Below are positions 6,921 through 14,006 of a DNA stretch of 26,440 nt, one piece after another (position 1 is the stretch's first letter; each line of letters opens with the position of its first letter). The translations under genes were made by a program, and so were the position numbers. Location: assembly GCA_046733295.1 (NCBI GenBank), contig JBKPOY010000064.1, positions 1-26,440 of the forward strand, written 5' to 3'. A model generated the notes under the pieces. That model ran no database searches. It was given only the letters and a program-made list of their open reading frames with translations, and had not been told where the DNA came from. The stretch is from 13-2-20CM-68-14 sp046733295 (GTDB taxonomy: Bacteria > Actinomycetota > Thermoleophilia > Gaiellales > Gaiellaceae).

Positions 6921-7607
6921 GTGGAAGAACAGCGATACAGCCGCTCGTCGCTCCTGCGGGTCGCGGGCCTCGCCGCGGGCGCCCTGGGGCTCGCGAGCTG
7001 GAAGGCCGCCTCGGCCGACGGCGGGGGCCCGGCGGCGGTCGAGTCCGGCGCGGTCACGTGCGTCCTCACGCCCAAGCAGACCGAGGGCCCGTACTACATC
7101 GACGGCCAGCGGCTGAGGCGGAACATCACCGAGGGACGGCCCGGTACCCCGCTCGTGCTGCGGCTCCGCGTAGTCGACGCCTCGACCTGCAAGCCGATCA
7201 AGGGCGCGGTCGTGGACGTCTGGCACTGCGATGCGCTGGGCGCCTACTCAGGCGTCGGTGGCAGCGGCGGGAGGACGTTCATGCGCGGGCTGCAGCGGAC
7301 CGACGCGCGTGGCTTCGCGACGTTCCGGACCGTTCATCCGGGGTGGTACCAGGGTCGGACCGTCCACATCCACGTGAAGGTCCACGTCCGCGGGAACGTC
7401 GTTCACACCGGACAGCTCTACTTCTCCGACGCGGTCACGGACGCGGTCTTCAAGCGCAGCCCCTACAACAGGCGTTCCCGCCGTTCGACGCGCAACTCGA
7501 ACGACTTCGTCTTCGCCCAGGGCGGCAGGCGGTCGCTCCTGCGCCTCACCCGGCGTCGCCAGGGCGGGTACATCGGGGCGATCACGATGGGCGTGCATCG
7601 CTCATGA
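6921..7607 (+). CDS. exported intradiol ring-cleavage dioxygenase-like protein
   Basis: With GTG 6921 the protein has 228 residues. It opens with a basic then hydrophobic leader (SRSSLLRVAGLAAGALGLASW), resembling a Tat signal but with only one of the twin arginines at the motif position, so export route is unsure. The intradiol core follows: TPKQTEGPYYIDGQ (50-63), VVDVWHCDALGAYSG (97-111), and HPGWYQGRTVHIHVKV (139-154). The four non-haem iron ligands appear as Tyr109, Tyr143, His149 and His151. The family splits catechol-type rings between the two hydroxyls; secreted members are known in actinomycetes and probably act on plant or lignin-derived phenolics. The substrate is not evident. The stop codon interlocks with that of the convergent VOC gene as TCATGA. 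Confidence 0.88.
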   Translation: MEEQRYSRSSLLRVAGLAAGALGLASWKAASADGGGPAAVESGAVTCVLTPKQTEGPYYIDGQRLRRNITEGRPGTPLVLRLRVVDASTCKPIKGAVVDVWHCDALGAYSGVGGSGGRTFMRGLQRTDARGFATFRTVHPGWYQGRTVHIHVKVHVRGNVVHTGQLYFSDAVTDAVFKRSPYNRRSRRSTRNSNDFVFAQGGRRSLLRLTRRRQGGYIGAITMGVHRS

Positions 7608-8012
7608 CGCGCCGTCGAGCACGGTGAAGAGCGTCAACTGCATGCCGTCGGGCGCCCGCAGGCGGACGTTCCGATGAGACCAGGGGGTCACTGCGGGCTC
7701 GGCAAGCTGCTCGGCGCCGCCGTCGACGAGCCGCTGAGCCGTCGCCACCGAGTCATCGACTTCGAGCGCGACCCGCACCGGGCCGGAGACGCCACGCGTT
7801 CCGACCTCGACCTCGTCGACGAGCCCCGTCTGGTCGACCGAAAGCACCTCGAGCGTCGCCCGGCCGGCGTCGAGGATCGCGCCGCTGCCGTCGTCGCGCT
7901 CCCAGGCCGAGATCACCGGCAACCCGAGCACGTCACGGTAGAACCGGAGCGCGGTCTCGTAGTCCTCGATCGTCAAGGCGAGCCGTAGCTCGCGGACAGG
8001 GCTCTCAGCCAT
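7602..8012 (-). CDS. VOC-family (glyoxalase/bleomycin-resistance fold) protein
   Basis: The 136-residue product begins MAESPVRELRLALTIEDYETALRFYRDVLG and ends with RLRAPDGMQLTLFTV, the two ends of the paired beta-alpha-beta-beta-beta fold of vicinal-oxygen-chelate proteins. It could be a ring-cleaving, epimerase-like or drug-binding member; metal ligands are not clear (the first strand has no His). ATG 8012 is preceded by GGAGGGGG at 6 nt spacing, a strong Shine-Dalgarno. The long open frame upstream is antisense to the BNR gene and is rejected. It is divergent from the BNR gene. Confidence 0.85.
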   Translation of the reverse strand: MAESPVRELRLALTIEDYETALRFYRDVLGLPVISAWERDDGSGAILDAGRATLEVLSVDQTGLVDEVEVGTRGVSGPVRVALEVDDSVATAQRLVDGGAEQLAEPAVTPWSHRNVRLRAPDGMQLTLFTVLDGAS

Positions 8013-8038
8013 CAGTTGCCCCCTCCGTCGCGCGGCGT

Positions 8039-8044
8039 TAGGTT
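8039..8044 (+). promoter_or_regulatory. -10 box of leaderless BNR-protein gene
   Basis: TAGGTT is followed by 7 nt and then GTG 8052. This selects GTG 8052 over the upstream in-frame start at 8016 and the internal ATG at 8064. Confidence 0.5.
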
Positions 8045-8051
8045 CTGCAGT

Positions 8052-9098
8052 GTGCTGAGGCGCATGTCGCTCCTCTCGGTCGGGTTGGCGCTCGCCGGCG
8101 TCGTCGTCACACTCGCAGCCGCCGGAAATTCGAGCTACGCCTGGCACCTTACGCCGACCGGATCGGCGGCACGCTTGCGCGGACTCGCCGCCCTGAGCGC
8201 GACCACCGCCTGGACGAGCGGCAGTCTCGGAACGGTGCTGCGCACGACGAACCGAGGCGCGACGTGGCAGCAGGTCGGCCCACCCGGCACCCAGGCTCTC
8301 CAGTTCCGCGACATCGAGGCGTTCGACGCGGATCACGCGGTGATCCTCTCGATCGGGACCGGCACTGATTCGCGCATCTACGTGACCTCCGATGCCGGCC
8401 GGCACTGGACATTGACGTTCGTGAACCCCGACCCGAACGCGTTCTACGACTGCATGACCTTCTTCGACGAGAAGCGCGGGCTTGCCCTGTCCGACCCGCC
8501 CGACGGCAACAAGTTCCGCATCCTCGCGACCGAGGACGGCGGTCTTACCTGGCACGTCGTCGACCCGGCAGGGATGCCCCAGGCGCTCCCGGGCGAGTTC
8601 GCGTTCGCCGCGAGCGGCCAGTGCATCACGACGAATCACGGCCACACGGCCTGGTTCGCCACGGGTGGAGCGGCGCAGGCGCGCGTCTTCCGCTCGACCG
8701 ACCGCGGTCTGACATGGACGGTCGCGGCGACGCCGATCCGCAGCACGCCGTCCGGCGGCATCTTTGCCCTCGCCTTCCGCAGTCAGCAGCACGGGCTCGC
8801 TGTCGGCGGCGACTTCCTCACGCCCACCGCGTCCCCCGACAACTTCGCCTTCACCCGCGACGGCGGCCGAAGCTGGCAGCTCATCTCGGGCGCGCCGGCC
8901 GAGTACCGCTCGGGGGCCACGTGGGTCGACGGTCACACCGCGATCGCGGTCGGCCCCTCGGGGAGCGACGTCAGTTCCGACCACGGCCGCACGTGGAGAC
9001 GGTTCGACGACGGCAGCTTCGACACGACCGACTGCGCAAGCCCGAACGCCTGCTGGGCGTCGGGTGAGCAGGGCCGCGTCGCGTACCTGACGCGCTAG
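8052..9098 (+). CDS. secreted BNR-repeat / Ycf48-like beta-propeller protein
   Basis: The 348-residue product starts MLRRMSLLSVGLALAGVVV, a signal peptide, and then shows repeated blades. Each carries an Asp-box-like SxDxGxTW or close variant: TTNRGATWQQV, TSDAGRHWTLT, TEDGGLTWHVV, STDRGLTWTVA, TRDGGRSWQLI and SSDHGRTWRRF. Such propellers occur in sialidases and in Ycf48-type photosystem assembly factors. In soil actinobacteria they are usually annotated as oxidoreductases without proof. No catalytic sialidase residues are evident, so I call only the fold. Cys residues near the end (DCASPNACW) may form a disulfide outside the cell. Confidence 0.85.
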   Translation: MLRRMSLLSVGLALAGVVVTLAAAGNSSYAWHLTPTGSAARLRGLAALSATTAWTSGSLGTVLRTTNRGATWQQVGPPGTQALQFRDIEAFDADHAVILSIGTGTDSRIYVTSDAGRHWTLTFVNPDPNAFYDCMTFFDEKRGLALSDPPDGNKFRILATEDGGLTWHVVDPAGMPQALPGEFAFAASGQCITTNHGHTAWFATGGAAQARVFRSTDRGLTWTVAATPIRSTPSGGIFALAFRSQQHGLAVGGDFLTPTASPDNFAFTRDGGRSWQLISGAPAEYRSGATWVDGHTAIAVGPSGSDVSSDHGRTWRRFDDGSFDTTDCASPNACWASGEQGRVAYLTR

Positions 9099-9143
9099 CG
9101 GAATAGCGTTCGATCAGCTCGATCCGGTAACCATCTAGCTGCC

Positions 9144-10298
9144 TCAGCGGTGGCCGATGGCGGAGAGTTGCTCGGCCAGGCTGCGGCGGACGGCCGGCAC
9201 GAGAGCGAGGAGGCGTAGCGCTAGGTTTCGCAGCGGGCGAGCCGCCGGCGGGGCGGTGGCCAGTCGGGTGAGCCGGTGGGCTAGTGCGACCACATGCATG
9301 GCTTCGGCTCGACTGGAGGTCGCATACTCGTCGAGCTCGTCCTCGCGGCCTTCCCGCAGCGCCACCGAGAGCGCATCCCCGAGAGTCACTGCATCACGCA
9401 GGCCGAGGTTCATGCCTTGCCCACCTGCAGGGCTGTGCGTATGTGCGGCGTCGCCGGCGAGCAGCACCCGCCCGGCCCGGTAGTGGTCCGCCACCCGCTC
9501 GTGGATCCGGAACCTGGATCCCCAGATAACTTCGGTCACCCTTGCCGTCGTACGGCGCGGCCCCCGGGTGTCGAGGAGTTGCTGTGCATAAGCGACGTCC
9601 GGCTGCTCCGGCGCATCGTCGACCTCAGCCACCAGCCGGAACGAACCGTCCGGCAACGGCGCCACGACCAGCATGCCGGGTCTGGAGAAAAACAGGAGGA
9701 CCTGGTCAGCCGGCAAGCCGCCCTCCACCCGGACGTCAGCCAGCGCGAAGGACAGCGGTAACGCGCCGTTGCCGTCGGACCCGAGCCCGGCCAGGTCGCG
9801 CATCGTGCTGTGCATGCCGTCGGCGGCAACGACGTACCTGGCCTTGATCGTGTCGCCGCTGTCCAGCGTGACCTCGGCACCGTCCGCGCTCTGGCTGAGC
9901 CCGGTGGCAACGTGCGGGCGGTGGACCCTGCCGCCGAGCTCCTCGAGGCGGTCGAGCAGGACCTGCTCGGTGACGTTCTGCGGGACCATCAGCGTGTACG
10001 GATACTCAGTCGGGAGCCCGTCGAACCGGACCGGCACGAGCTCGCGATCCCCATCGCGGATGCTGAACTGCCGAGCGTGTATACCCAGCCCCGCCAGTCG
10101 CCTCGAGACGCCGATGCGCTCGAGCATCTCTAGGGTCCGGGCGTGCACGACAGCGGCGCGTGAGGTATTCGCCCCCGCCGCCTGCTGATCGACCACAGTG
10201 ACCTCATGGCCATGCCCGACCAACGAGGCTGCGACCGCTAACCCCACCGGCCCCGCACCAACCACGAGCACGTCAGTCCGAACAGGAAGCTCGCTCAT
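9144..10298 (-). CDS. FAD-dependent aromatic monooxygenase (PheA/TfdB-type), short form
   Basis: This 384-residue flavoprotein has the three group A hydroxylase motifs: GAGPVG at 14-19 (FAD ADP-binding), VVAADGMHSTMRD (the DG motif, NAD(P)H and FAD), and RVLLAGDAAHTHSPAGGQGMNLGLRDA (the GD motif that binds FAD ribityl). It should hydroxylate an aromatic or polyketide-like substrate with NAD(P)H and O2. It ends at LAEQLSAIGHR, without the thioredoxin-like C-terminal domain of phenol hydroxylases, as in several antibiotic-modifying members. ATG 10298 is preferred over GTG 10301 because AAGGAG lies 6-7 nt before it. Base composition looks slightly less GC-rich than the pur genes, which may hint at transfer; this was judged by eye only. 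Confidence 0.9.
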   Translation of the reverse strand: MSELPVRTDVLVVGAGPVGLAVAASLVGHGHEVTVVDQQAAGANTSRAAVVHARTLEMLERIGVSRRLAGLGIHARQFSIRDGDRELVPVRFDGLPTEYPYTLMVPQNVTEQVLLDRLEELGGRVHRPHVATGLSQSADGAEVTLDSGDTIKARYVVAADGMHSTMRDLAGLGSDGNGALPLSFALADVRVEGGLPADQVLLFFSRPGMLVVAPLPDGSFRLVAEVDDAPEQPDVAYAQQLLDTRGPRRTTARVTEVIWGSRFRIHERVADHYRAGRVLLAGDAAHTHSPAGGQGMNLGLRDAVTLGDALSVALREGREDELDEYATSSRAEAMHVVALAHRLTRLATAPPAARPLRNLALRLLALVPAVRRSLAEQLSAIGHR

Positions 10299-10498
10299 CA
10301 CGATCTCCTTCGCTGAATAGTGATTCGTTGCCTAATCGTCCGGACGGCACGCGTCTTCAAGCGCTCCTTCATGCCGGGGACTCGTCCACGGTCGCAGGCG
10401 CGACCGCGCAGGGTAAGCCGGGAGGCAGGCGGGCTGGAGGTCGGGTTTCTGGTGGGTTTTTCGCCGGCCGTCGGTTTGAGCGCCCCAAACCATCCGAT
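10299..10498. other. non-coding gap between FAD monooxygenase and gloA
   Basis: This 200-bp gap is the largest without a convincing gene. Near the monooxygenase start is a less GC-rich patch (10315-10345) with GATT and AATC half-sites 8 nt apart, a possible regulator site. Next to the gloA 3' end a 6-bp hairpin (10473-10478 with 10486-10491, GGTTTG/CAAACC) could act as a weak terminator, though no T-run follows. Open frames here look like shadow coding. Confidence 0.4.
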
Positions 10499-10885
10499 TC
10501 AGCCGGCCTCGATGAGCTCCACGCGGTACGAATCCGGGTCTTGAACGAAACAGAGGCGCGAGCCGCCCTCGCGAACCCTGTACGGCGGCCGTTCCGGCTC
10601 GATCCCTTGCTCGGCCAGCCGGGCGAGCGTTCCGTCGAGGTCGTCGACGCTGAGCGCGATGTGCCCGTACGCCGTCCCGAGGTCGTAACCGCGCCCGTCG
10701 TGGTTGAAGGTCAGCTCCAGCTCCTCGTCCTGGCCCGGGACCCCGAAGAAGTAGTTGGTTGCCTCCAGCTCTCCGTCACGCACGATCGGCAGCTCACGCC
10801 GGAACTCGAAGCCGAGCGCCTCGTAGAAGGCGCGGCTCGCTTCCGGCTCGGTGATGCGATACATCGTGTGGAGGAAGCGGGTCAT
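10499..10885 (-). CDS. gloA: glyoxalase I (lactoylglutathione lyase-like)
   Basis: The 128-residue product fits GloA from end to end: FLHTMYRITEPEASRAFYEALGF, ELELTFNH, YDLGTAYGHIALSVDD, and FVQDPDSYRVELIE. All four metal ligands of E. coli GlxI have counterparts: His6, Glu57, His75 and Glu123. The enzyme normally isomerises the glutathione hemithioacetal of methylglyoxal. Actinobacteria often use other thiols, so the true co-substrate is open. ATG 10885 has TACGCT 6 nt before it, implying a leaderless mRNA. It follows the cyclase gene on the same strand with its own promoter. Confidence 0.88.
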   Translation of the reverse strand: MTRFLHTMYRITEPEASRAFYEALGFEFRRELPIVRDGELEATNYFFGVPGQDEELELTFNHDGRGYDLGTAYGHIALSVDDLDGTLARLAEQGIEPERPPYRVREGGSRLCFVQDPDSYRVELIEAG

Positions 10886-10891
10886 GCGCTA

Positions 10892-10897
10892 AGCGTA
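10892..10897 (-). promoter_or_regulatory. -10 box of leaderless gloA
   Basis: On the minus strand TACGCT, then 6 nt, then ATG 10885. Confidence 0.5.
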
Positions 10898-10920
10898 GAG
10901 ATGCCGGGGCAGCGCAGGCC

Positions 10921-12120
10921 TCACGTTGCGGCGCGGACGGCCTTGTGGATCCGCACGGCTCGCGACACACCCTTGAGCGGCACATCGCCGACGAGCTGGA
11001 ACTCGACGTCGGCGGCCGCGGCGTTTTGCCGTGCGTCTTCGCTCACGAGCACCTCCCGCGGCCGCGCGTAGTCGGCAATCCTGGCCGCGACGTTGACCGT
11101 TCTGCCGAAGTAGTCGCCCTCCTGGGCGATCACAGCACCGGCATTGATCCCCACCCGCGCGGGAACCGAGGTCTCCACCTCGGTCTGCTCGACGAGCTCG
11201 AGGCCGGTGAGGATGGCATTGCCGGCGTCGGCGAAGTGGAACATCACGCCGTCTCCGAGCCATTTGACCGGCCGCCCACGGTGCGCCTGCGCCGCGTCCT
11301 GCACGATGCTCGCGAGACTCGCGGCAAGCTCGGCAGCAGCCTCGTCTCCTCGCTCGTCCGCGAGCGCCGTGTAGCCGGTGAGGTCGAGGAAGGCGATCGC
11401 CGGCGGCTGCCTCGGTTGCGGGGGCGTGATCCCTCGCTCCTCCATGAACCCCTCGGTCACCGCGACGAGGTAGTCGAGGACGAAATGCTCGCGGTGCCGT
11501 CGCTGAAGCCAGGGGACGACACTGCTGACGAGCTCGGTGAAGCCGGCCGCGCGCTCGTAGACGAGCCTGTCCCTTTCCTCGTCCGGCAGCTGGAAGGCTC
11601 CGACGCGCTGGCGAACGACTCGATCGAAGAACTGCAAGCCCGAGTCGACCATTCGCTGGACAGTGCCGCCGTACAGCCGGGCGAAGCGCGAGAGCTCGTC
11701 GTCGGTCGCCAGGTCGAGCCTCGCCAGCAGCAGGGAGAGCATCTCCACGTCCTCCTCACGCACGCGGTCGTCGGCCGGCGGCGGCAAGCCGAATTCACCG
11801 CTGAGGCGGCGCAACAGCTCGGGCCGGCGCTCGAGCCGCGCGGCGAGCTCGCCGTAGGTGGCCGTCATCCGCGCGGGCTCGGGGAGGAACAACCCGAGCG
11901 GGAACGACAGTTCCCCTCCCGCAATCCCGCGGGCAACGTCCTCCAACGCGATCCCGGCCTCCTCGAAAGCCGCCATCAGGCGGACGACGTGGACATCGGA
12001 GGAGGCGAATAGCCCGTCGTCCGCGGAGGGCCCGAGGACGTCAAGGTCGGCCAGCCGCTGCACGTAGTCGAGCGAGCACGGAGCAAGCTCGGCGAGCTCC
12101 TGCGCCGTGACCCTGGCCAC
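10921..12120 (-). CDS. class III adenylate cyclase with MerR-like N-terminal domain
   Basis: The 399-residue protein has three parts. Residues 1-75 resemble a MerR-type winged helix (TAQELAELAPCSLDYVQRLADLDVL). Residues 80-225 are helical, like the regulatory region of soluble actinobacterial cyclases such as Rv1264. From about 240 on is a class III catalytic domain. Catalytic residues are complete: Asp246 (FLDLTGYT) and Asp290 (WLGDGVMF) for metals, Lys286 and Asp336 for adenine selection, Asn343 and Arg347 (NVAARI) for the transition state. Lys/Asp, rather than a guanine-selecting pair, predicts ATP to cAMP. No membrane segment. GTG 12120 stands 6 nt after TAGAGT. Whether the MerR-like part binds DNA or only senses a signal is unknown. 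Confidence 0.9.
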   Translation of the reverse strand: MARVTAQELAELAPCSLDYVQRLADLDVLGPSADDGLFASSDVHVVRLMAAFEEAGIALEDVARGIAGGELSFPLGLFLPEPARMTATYGELAARLERRPELLRRLSGEFGLPPPADDRVREEDVEMLSLLLARLDLATDDELSRFARLYGGTVQRMVDSGLQFFDRVVRQRVGAFQLPDEERDRLVYERAAGFTELVSSVVPWLQRRHREHFVLDYLVAVTEGFMEERGITPPQPRQPPAIAFLDLTGYTALADERGDEAAAELAASLASIVQDAAQAHRGRPVKWLGDGVMFHFADAGNAILTGLELVEQTEVETSVPARVGINAGAVIAQEGDYFGRTVNVAARIADYARPREVLVSEDARQNAAAADVEFQLVGDVPLKGVSRAVRIHKAVRAAT

Positions 12121-12126
12121 GGCCTG

Positions 12127-12132
12127 ACTCTA
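12127..12132 (-). promoter_or_regulatory. -10 box of leaderless cyclase gene
   Basis: On the minus strand TAGAGT, then 6 nt, then GTG 12120. Confidence 0.5.
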
Positions 12133-12185
12133 GCGGGCTGGGGCGAAAGGCCCGCCGAATTCGCTGGGCGCAGCCACAGAGGGTC

Positions 12186-12512
12186 TCATTCGAAGGTGAT
12201 CACGAGCTCCCGGATCCGATCGCGCTCCCATTGGAGACGTAGCTCGCCCGCGCGGACGCCGGCCTCTGCGGCCCAGCCGTAGTCGGCGACGGTGCGCTCA
12301 CCGTCCTCGCGGACGTTGCGGATCTCGACCTCGTCGTCGGGCGGGCGCTCTTCGTATGCAGACCGGATCTCGTCACGGCCGCAAAAAGGGCCGACCGGGA
12401 CGCCCTCGAAGCGGACCTCGGCGTCGTCGGTGAACCACCCGGCGAACTCGCGCCAGTCGCCGCTGCGAACCGCGGCATTGTGGACGGCGATGTACCTGTC
12501 GATCGCGCTCAT
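12186..12512 (-). CDS. SnoaL-like / NTF2-fold small protein
   Basis: The 108-residue product opens MSAIDRYIAVHNAAVRSGDWREFAGWFTDDAEVRFEG, the standard start of the SnoaL-like NTF2 fold (a helix with an H/N pair, then the conserved Trp-Phe-DDA strand), and continues with GPFCGRDEIRSAY. Members range from polyketide cyclases to isomerases and nuisance folds of unknown role; no substrate can be read from the sequence. ATG 12512 overlaps the acetyltransferase stop by 4 nt (ATGA), making it the last gene of an EamA-GNAT-SnoaL operon. Confidence 0.83.
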   Translation of the reverse strand: MSAIDRYIAVHNAAVRSGDWREFAGWFTDDAEVRFEGVPVGPFCGRDEIRSAYEERPPDDEVEIRNVREDGERTVADYGWAAEAGVRAGELRLQWERDRIRELVITFE

Positions 12513-13039
12513 GGCTCGAGATCCTCTCGCAGCAGGCCGTAGAGGACGCCGTCCACCCACTCGCCGTGGCGCCAGTAAGCCTTGCGGCGCACGCCTTCGC
12601 GGACGAATCCCGACCGCTCGGCATGGCGCTGCGCGCGTTCGTTGAAGCCGTAGATCTCGAGCTGCAGTCGATGGAAGCCGAGCTCGAGGAGCAGATGCCC
12701 CTGGAGCAACCTCGCGGCGGTGTCCGAGAGGCGGCGGCCGCGGAAGTCCGGATGGATCGCGAGGTTGCCGAGGTGGGCGATCCTCGAGCGGCGGTTCGCG
12801 AGCTCGAAGCCCATGACCCCGGCACGCCGCCACGCCCCCTCATCTTCCACCTCGAGCACGAAGCGGCCGAACTCCTCCGGCTCGAGTTGCGAGCGTTCCA
12901 CTTCCTCGAGGAGCCCCTCGCGATCCCGCGGCCGCGCGCCGGCCAGGTACGGCTCCACGTCTTGGTGCGTGGTCAGCTCGAGCAGGAAATCGACGTCGCC
13001 GGGCTCGGCGCGCCGCAGGCGAAGGCCGTCGGCCTCCAT
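12509..13039 (-). CDS. GNAT-family N-acetyltransferase (RimJ/RimL-like)
   Basis: The 176-residue product begins MEADGLRLRRAEPGDVDFLLEL and has the RimJ/RimL type of GNAT fold: LGNLAIHPDFRGRRLSDTAARLL (90-112) is the acetyl-CoA loop with its Q/RxxGxG-like segment, and FNERAQRHAERSGFVREGVRRKAYWRHGEWVD (132-163) is the typical C-terminal part. It should acetylate a protein N-terminus or a small amine; the target is unknown. ATG 13039 shares one base with the EamA stop (TGATG), so the shorter start is firm although the frame stays open upstream inside the EamA gene. Confidence 0.9.
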   Translation of the reverse strand: MEADGLRLRRAEPGDVDFLLELTTHQDVEPYLAGARPRDREGLLEEVERSQLEPEEFGRFVLEVEDEGAWRRAGVMGFELANRRSRIAHLGNLAIHPDFRGRRLSDTAARLLQGHLLLELGFHRLQLEIYGFNERAQRHAERSGFVREGVRRKAYWRHGEWVDGVLYGLLREDLEP

Positions 13040-13950
13040 CACGACGTGGGCGCGGCAGGCGCTGTCTCCCGCCGCGCCGGTCGGACGGCGCCGGACCCAA
13101 GCGCCACGCCGCCGAGAATCAGGACGAGCCCGACGAGCTCCGGCACGGTCAACGGCTCCTCCAGGAGCGTGACGCCGTAGAAGAGCGCGGTTACCGGGAG
13201 CAGGTACGTCACGAGGCTCGCGCGGGCCGAGCCGTCGGTCTCCACGAGCCGGTAGTAGATGAACTGGCCGATCGCCGTACCCAGCACGGCCAGCGCGAGC
13301 ACCGAGCCGACCTCTTTCCAGCCGGGCGGCTCGGCAGGCAGCTCGGCCAGTCCGGGCAGGAGCAGCGCGAGCGCGCCGCCCGTCATGGTGGCGGTGACGA
13401 GGGCGAGCGGCGTCGTCCGGCTGACGAGATCCTGTACCCAAAGGCTCGAGGCCGCGTACGAGATCGAGGCGAGAATCACCGCGAGCGTGCCGGCGACCGC
13501 CCACCAGCCGCCCCGCGGATCGACGCCGGCGAGCACGGCGACGCCCAGGAGCCCCACGAAGACGCCGAGCAGCCGAGCGCCGGTGCTCCGCTCCTGGGGG
13601 AGGTACCGCAAGGCGATGAGGGCGACGAAGATCGGCATCGATGCATTGGCGATGGCTGCGACGCCGGAATCGATGTGCCTCTCGCCCCAGGCGATCAGCG
13701 TGAACGGAATCGCGCCGTTGACGACCCCGAGCAACAGCCCCGCCCAGCCGAGCCGGCGCACATCCGCGACGGCGCCGCCCGCACCGCGCCGAGCGACCAG
13801 GACACCCCACATGATCAGTGCCGCGATCAGGAGCCGGAAGAACATCATCGTCCAGGGCTCGAAGTCCCGGTTCGCAACCTTGATGAACATGAAGGACGCT
13901 CCCCAGATCGCCGCGAGCAGCAGGAGCAGAGGGATGTAGAGGCGGCTCAC
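13039..13950 (-). CDS. EamA-family (DMT superfamily) transporter
   Basis: The 303-residue product has about ten hydrophobic helices arranged as two EamA repeats. The first begins LLLLLAAIWGASFMFIKVA, and the second around LAVILASISYAASSLW. Other family marks are AIANASMPIFVALIALRYLPQE at the end of the first repeat and LLPVTALFYGVTLLEEPLT near the end of the second. DMT exporters move amino acids, drugs or other metabolites; the cargo is not evident. GTG 13950 is the start. It is divergent from purL across only 56 bp and heads the operon with the GNAT and SnoaL genes. Confidence 0.92.
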   Translation of the reverse strand: MSRLYIPLLLLLAAIWGASFMFIKVANRDFEPWTMMFFRLLIAALIMWGVLVARRGAGGAVADVRRLGWAGLLLGVVNGAIPFTLIAWGERHIDSGVAAIANASMPIFVALIALRYLPQERSTGARLLGVFVGLLGVAVLAGVDPRGGWWAVAGTLAVILASISYAASSLWVQDLVSRTTPLALVTATMTGGALALLLPGLAELPAEPPGWKEVGSVLALAVLGTAIGQFIYYRLVETDGSARASLVTYLLPVTALFYGVTLLEEPLTVPELVGLVLILGGVALGSGAVRPARRETAPAAPTS

Positions 13951-13993
13951 GGCTCGGCGCCTACGCTAGCCGTGACGCGTCCGCGAAGGCGGC

Positions 13994-13999
13994 TACACT
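13994..13999 (+). promoter_or_regulatory. -10 box of leaderless purL
   Basis: TACACT is followed by 7 nt and then CTG 14007. The geometry matches that of purB and other genes in the window, supporting the unusual start. Confidence 0.55.
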
Positions 14000-14006
14000 C
14001 GATGAT

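Noticed and set aside
8086..8984. Minus-strand extension of the VOC frame (460 codons)
   Set aside because: It is antisense to the BNR propeller gene; the VOC domain and a strong Shine-Dalgarno fix the start at 8012.
10473..10491. Hairpin after gloA as an intrinsic terminator
   Set aside because: The 6-bp stem with a 7-nt loop has no T-run on either strand; kept only as a note in the gap entry.
10328..11071. Plus-strand open frame of 247 codons across the gap and gloA
   Set aside because: It is mostly antisense to gloA and the cyclase, with no recognisable domain.
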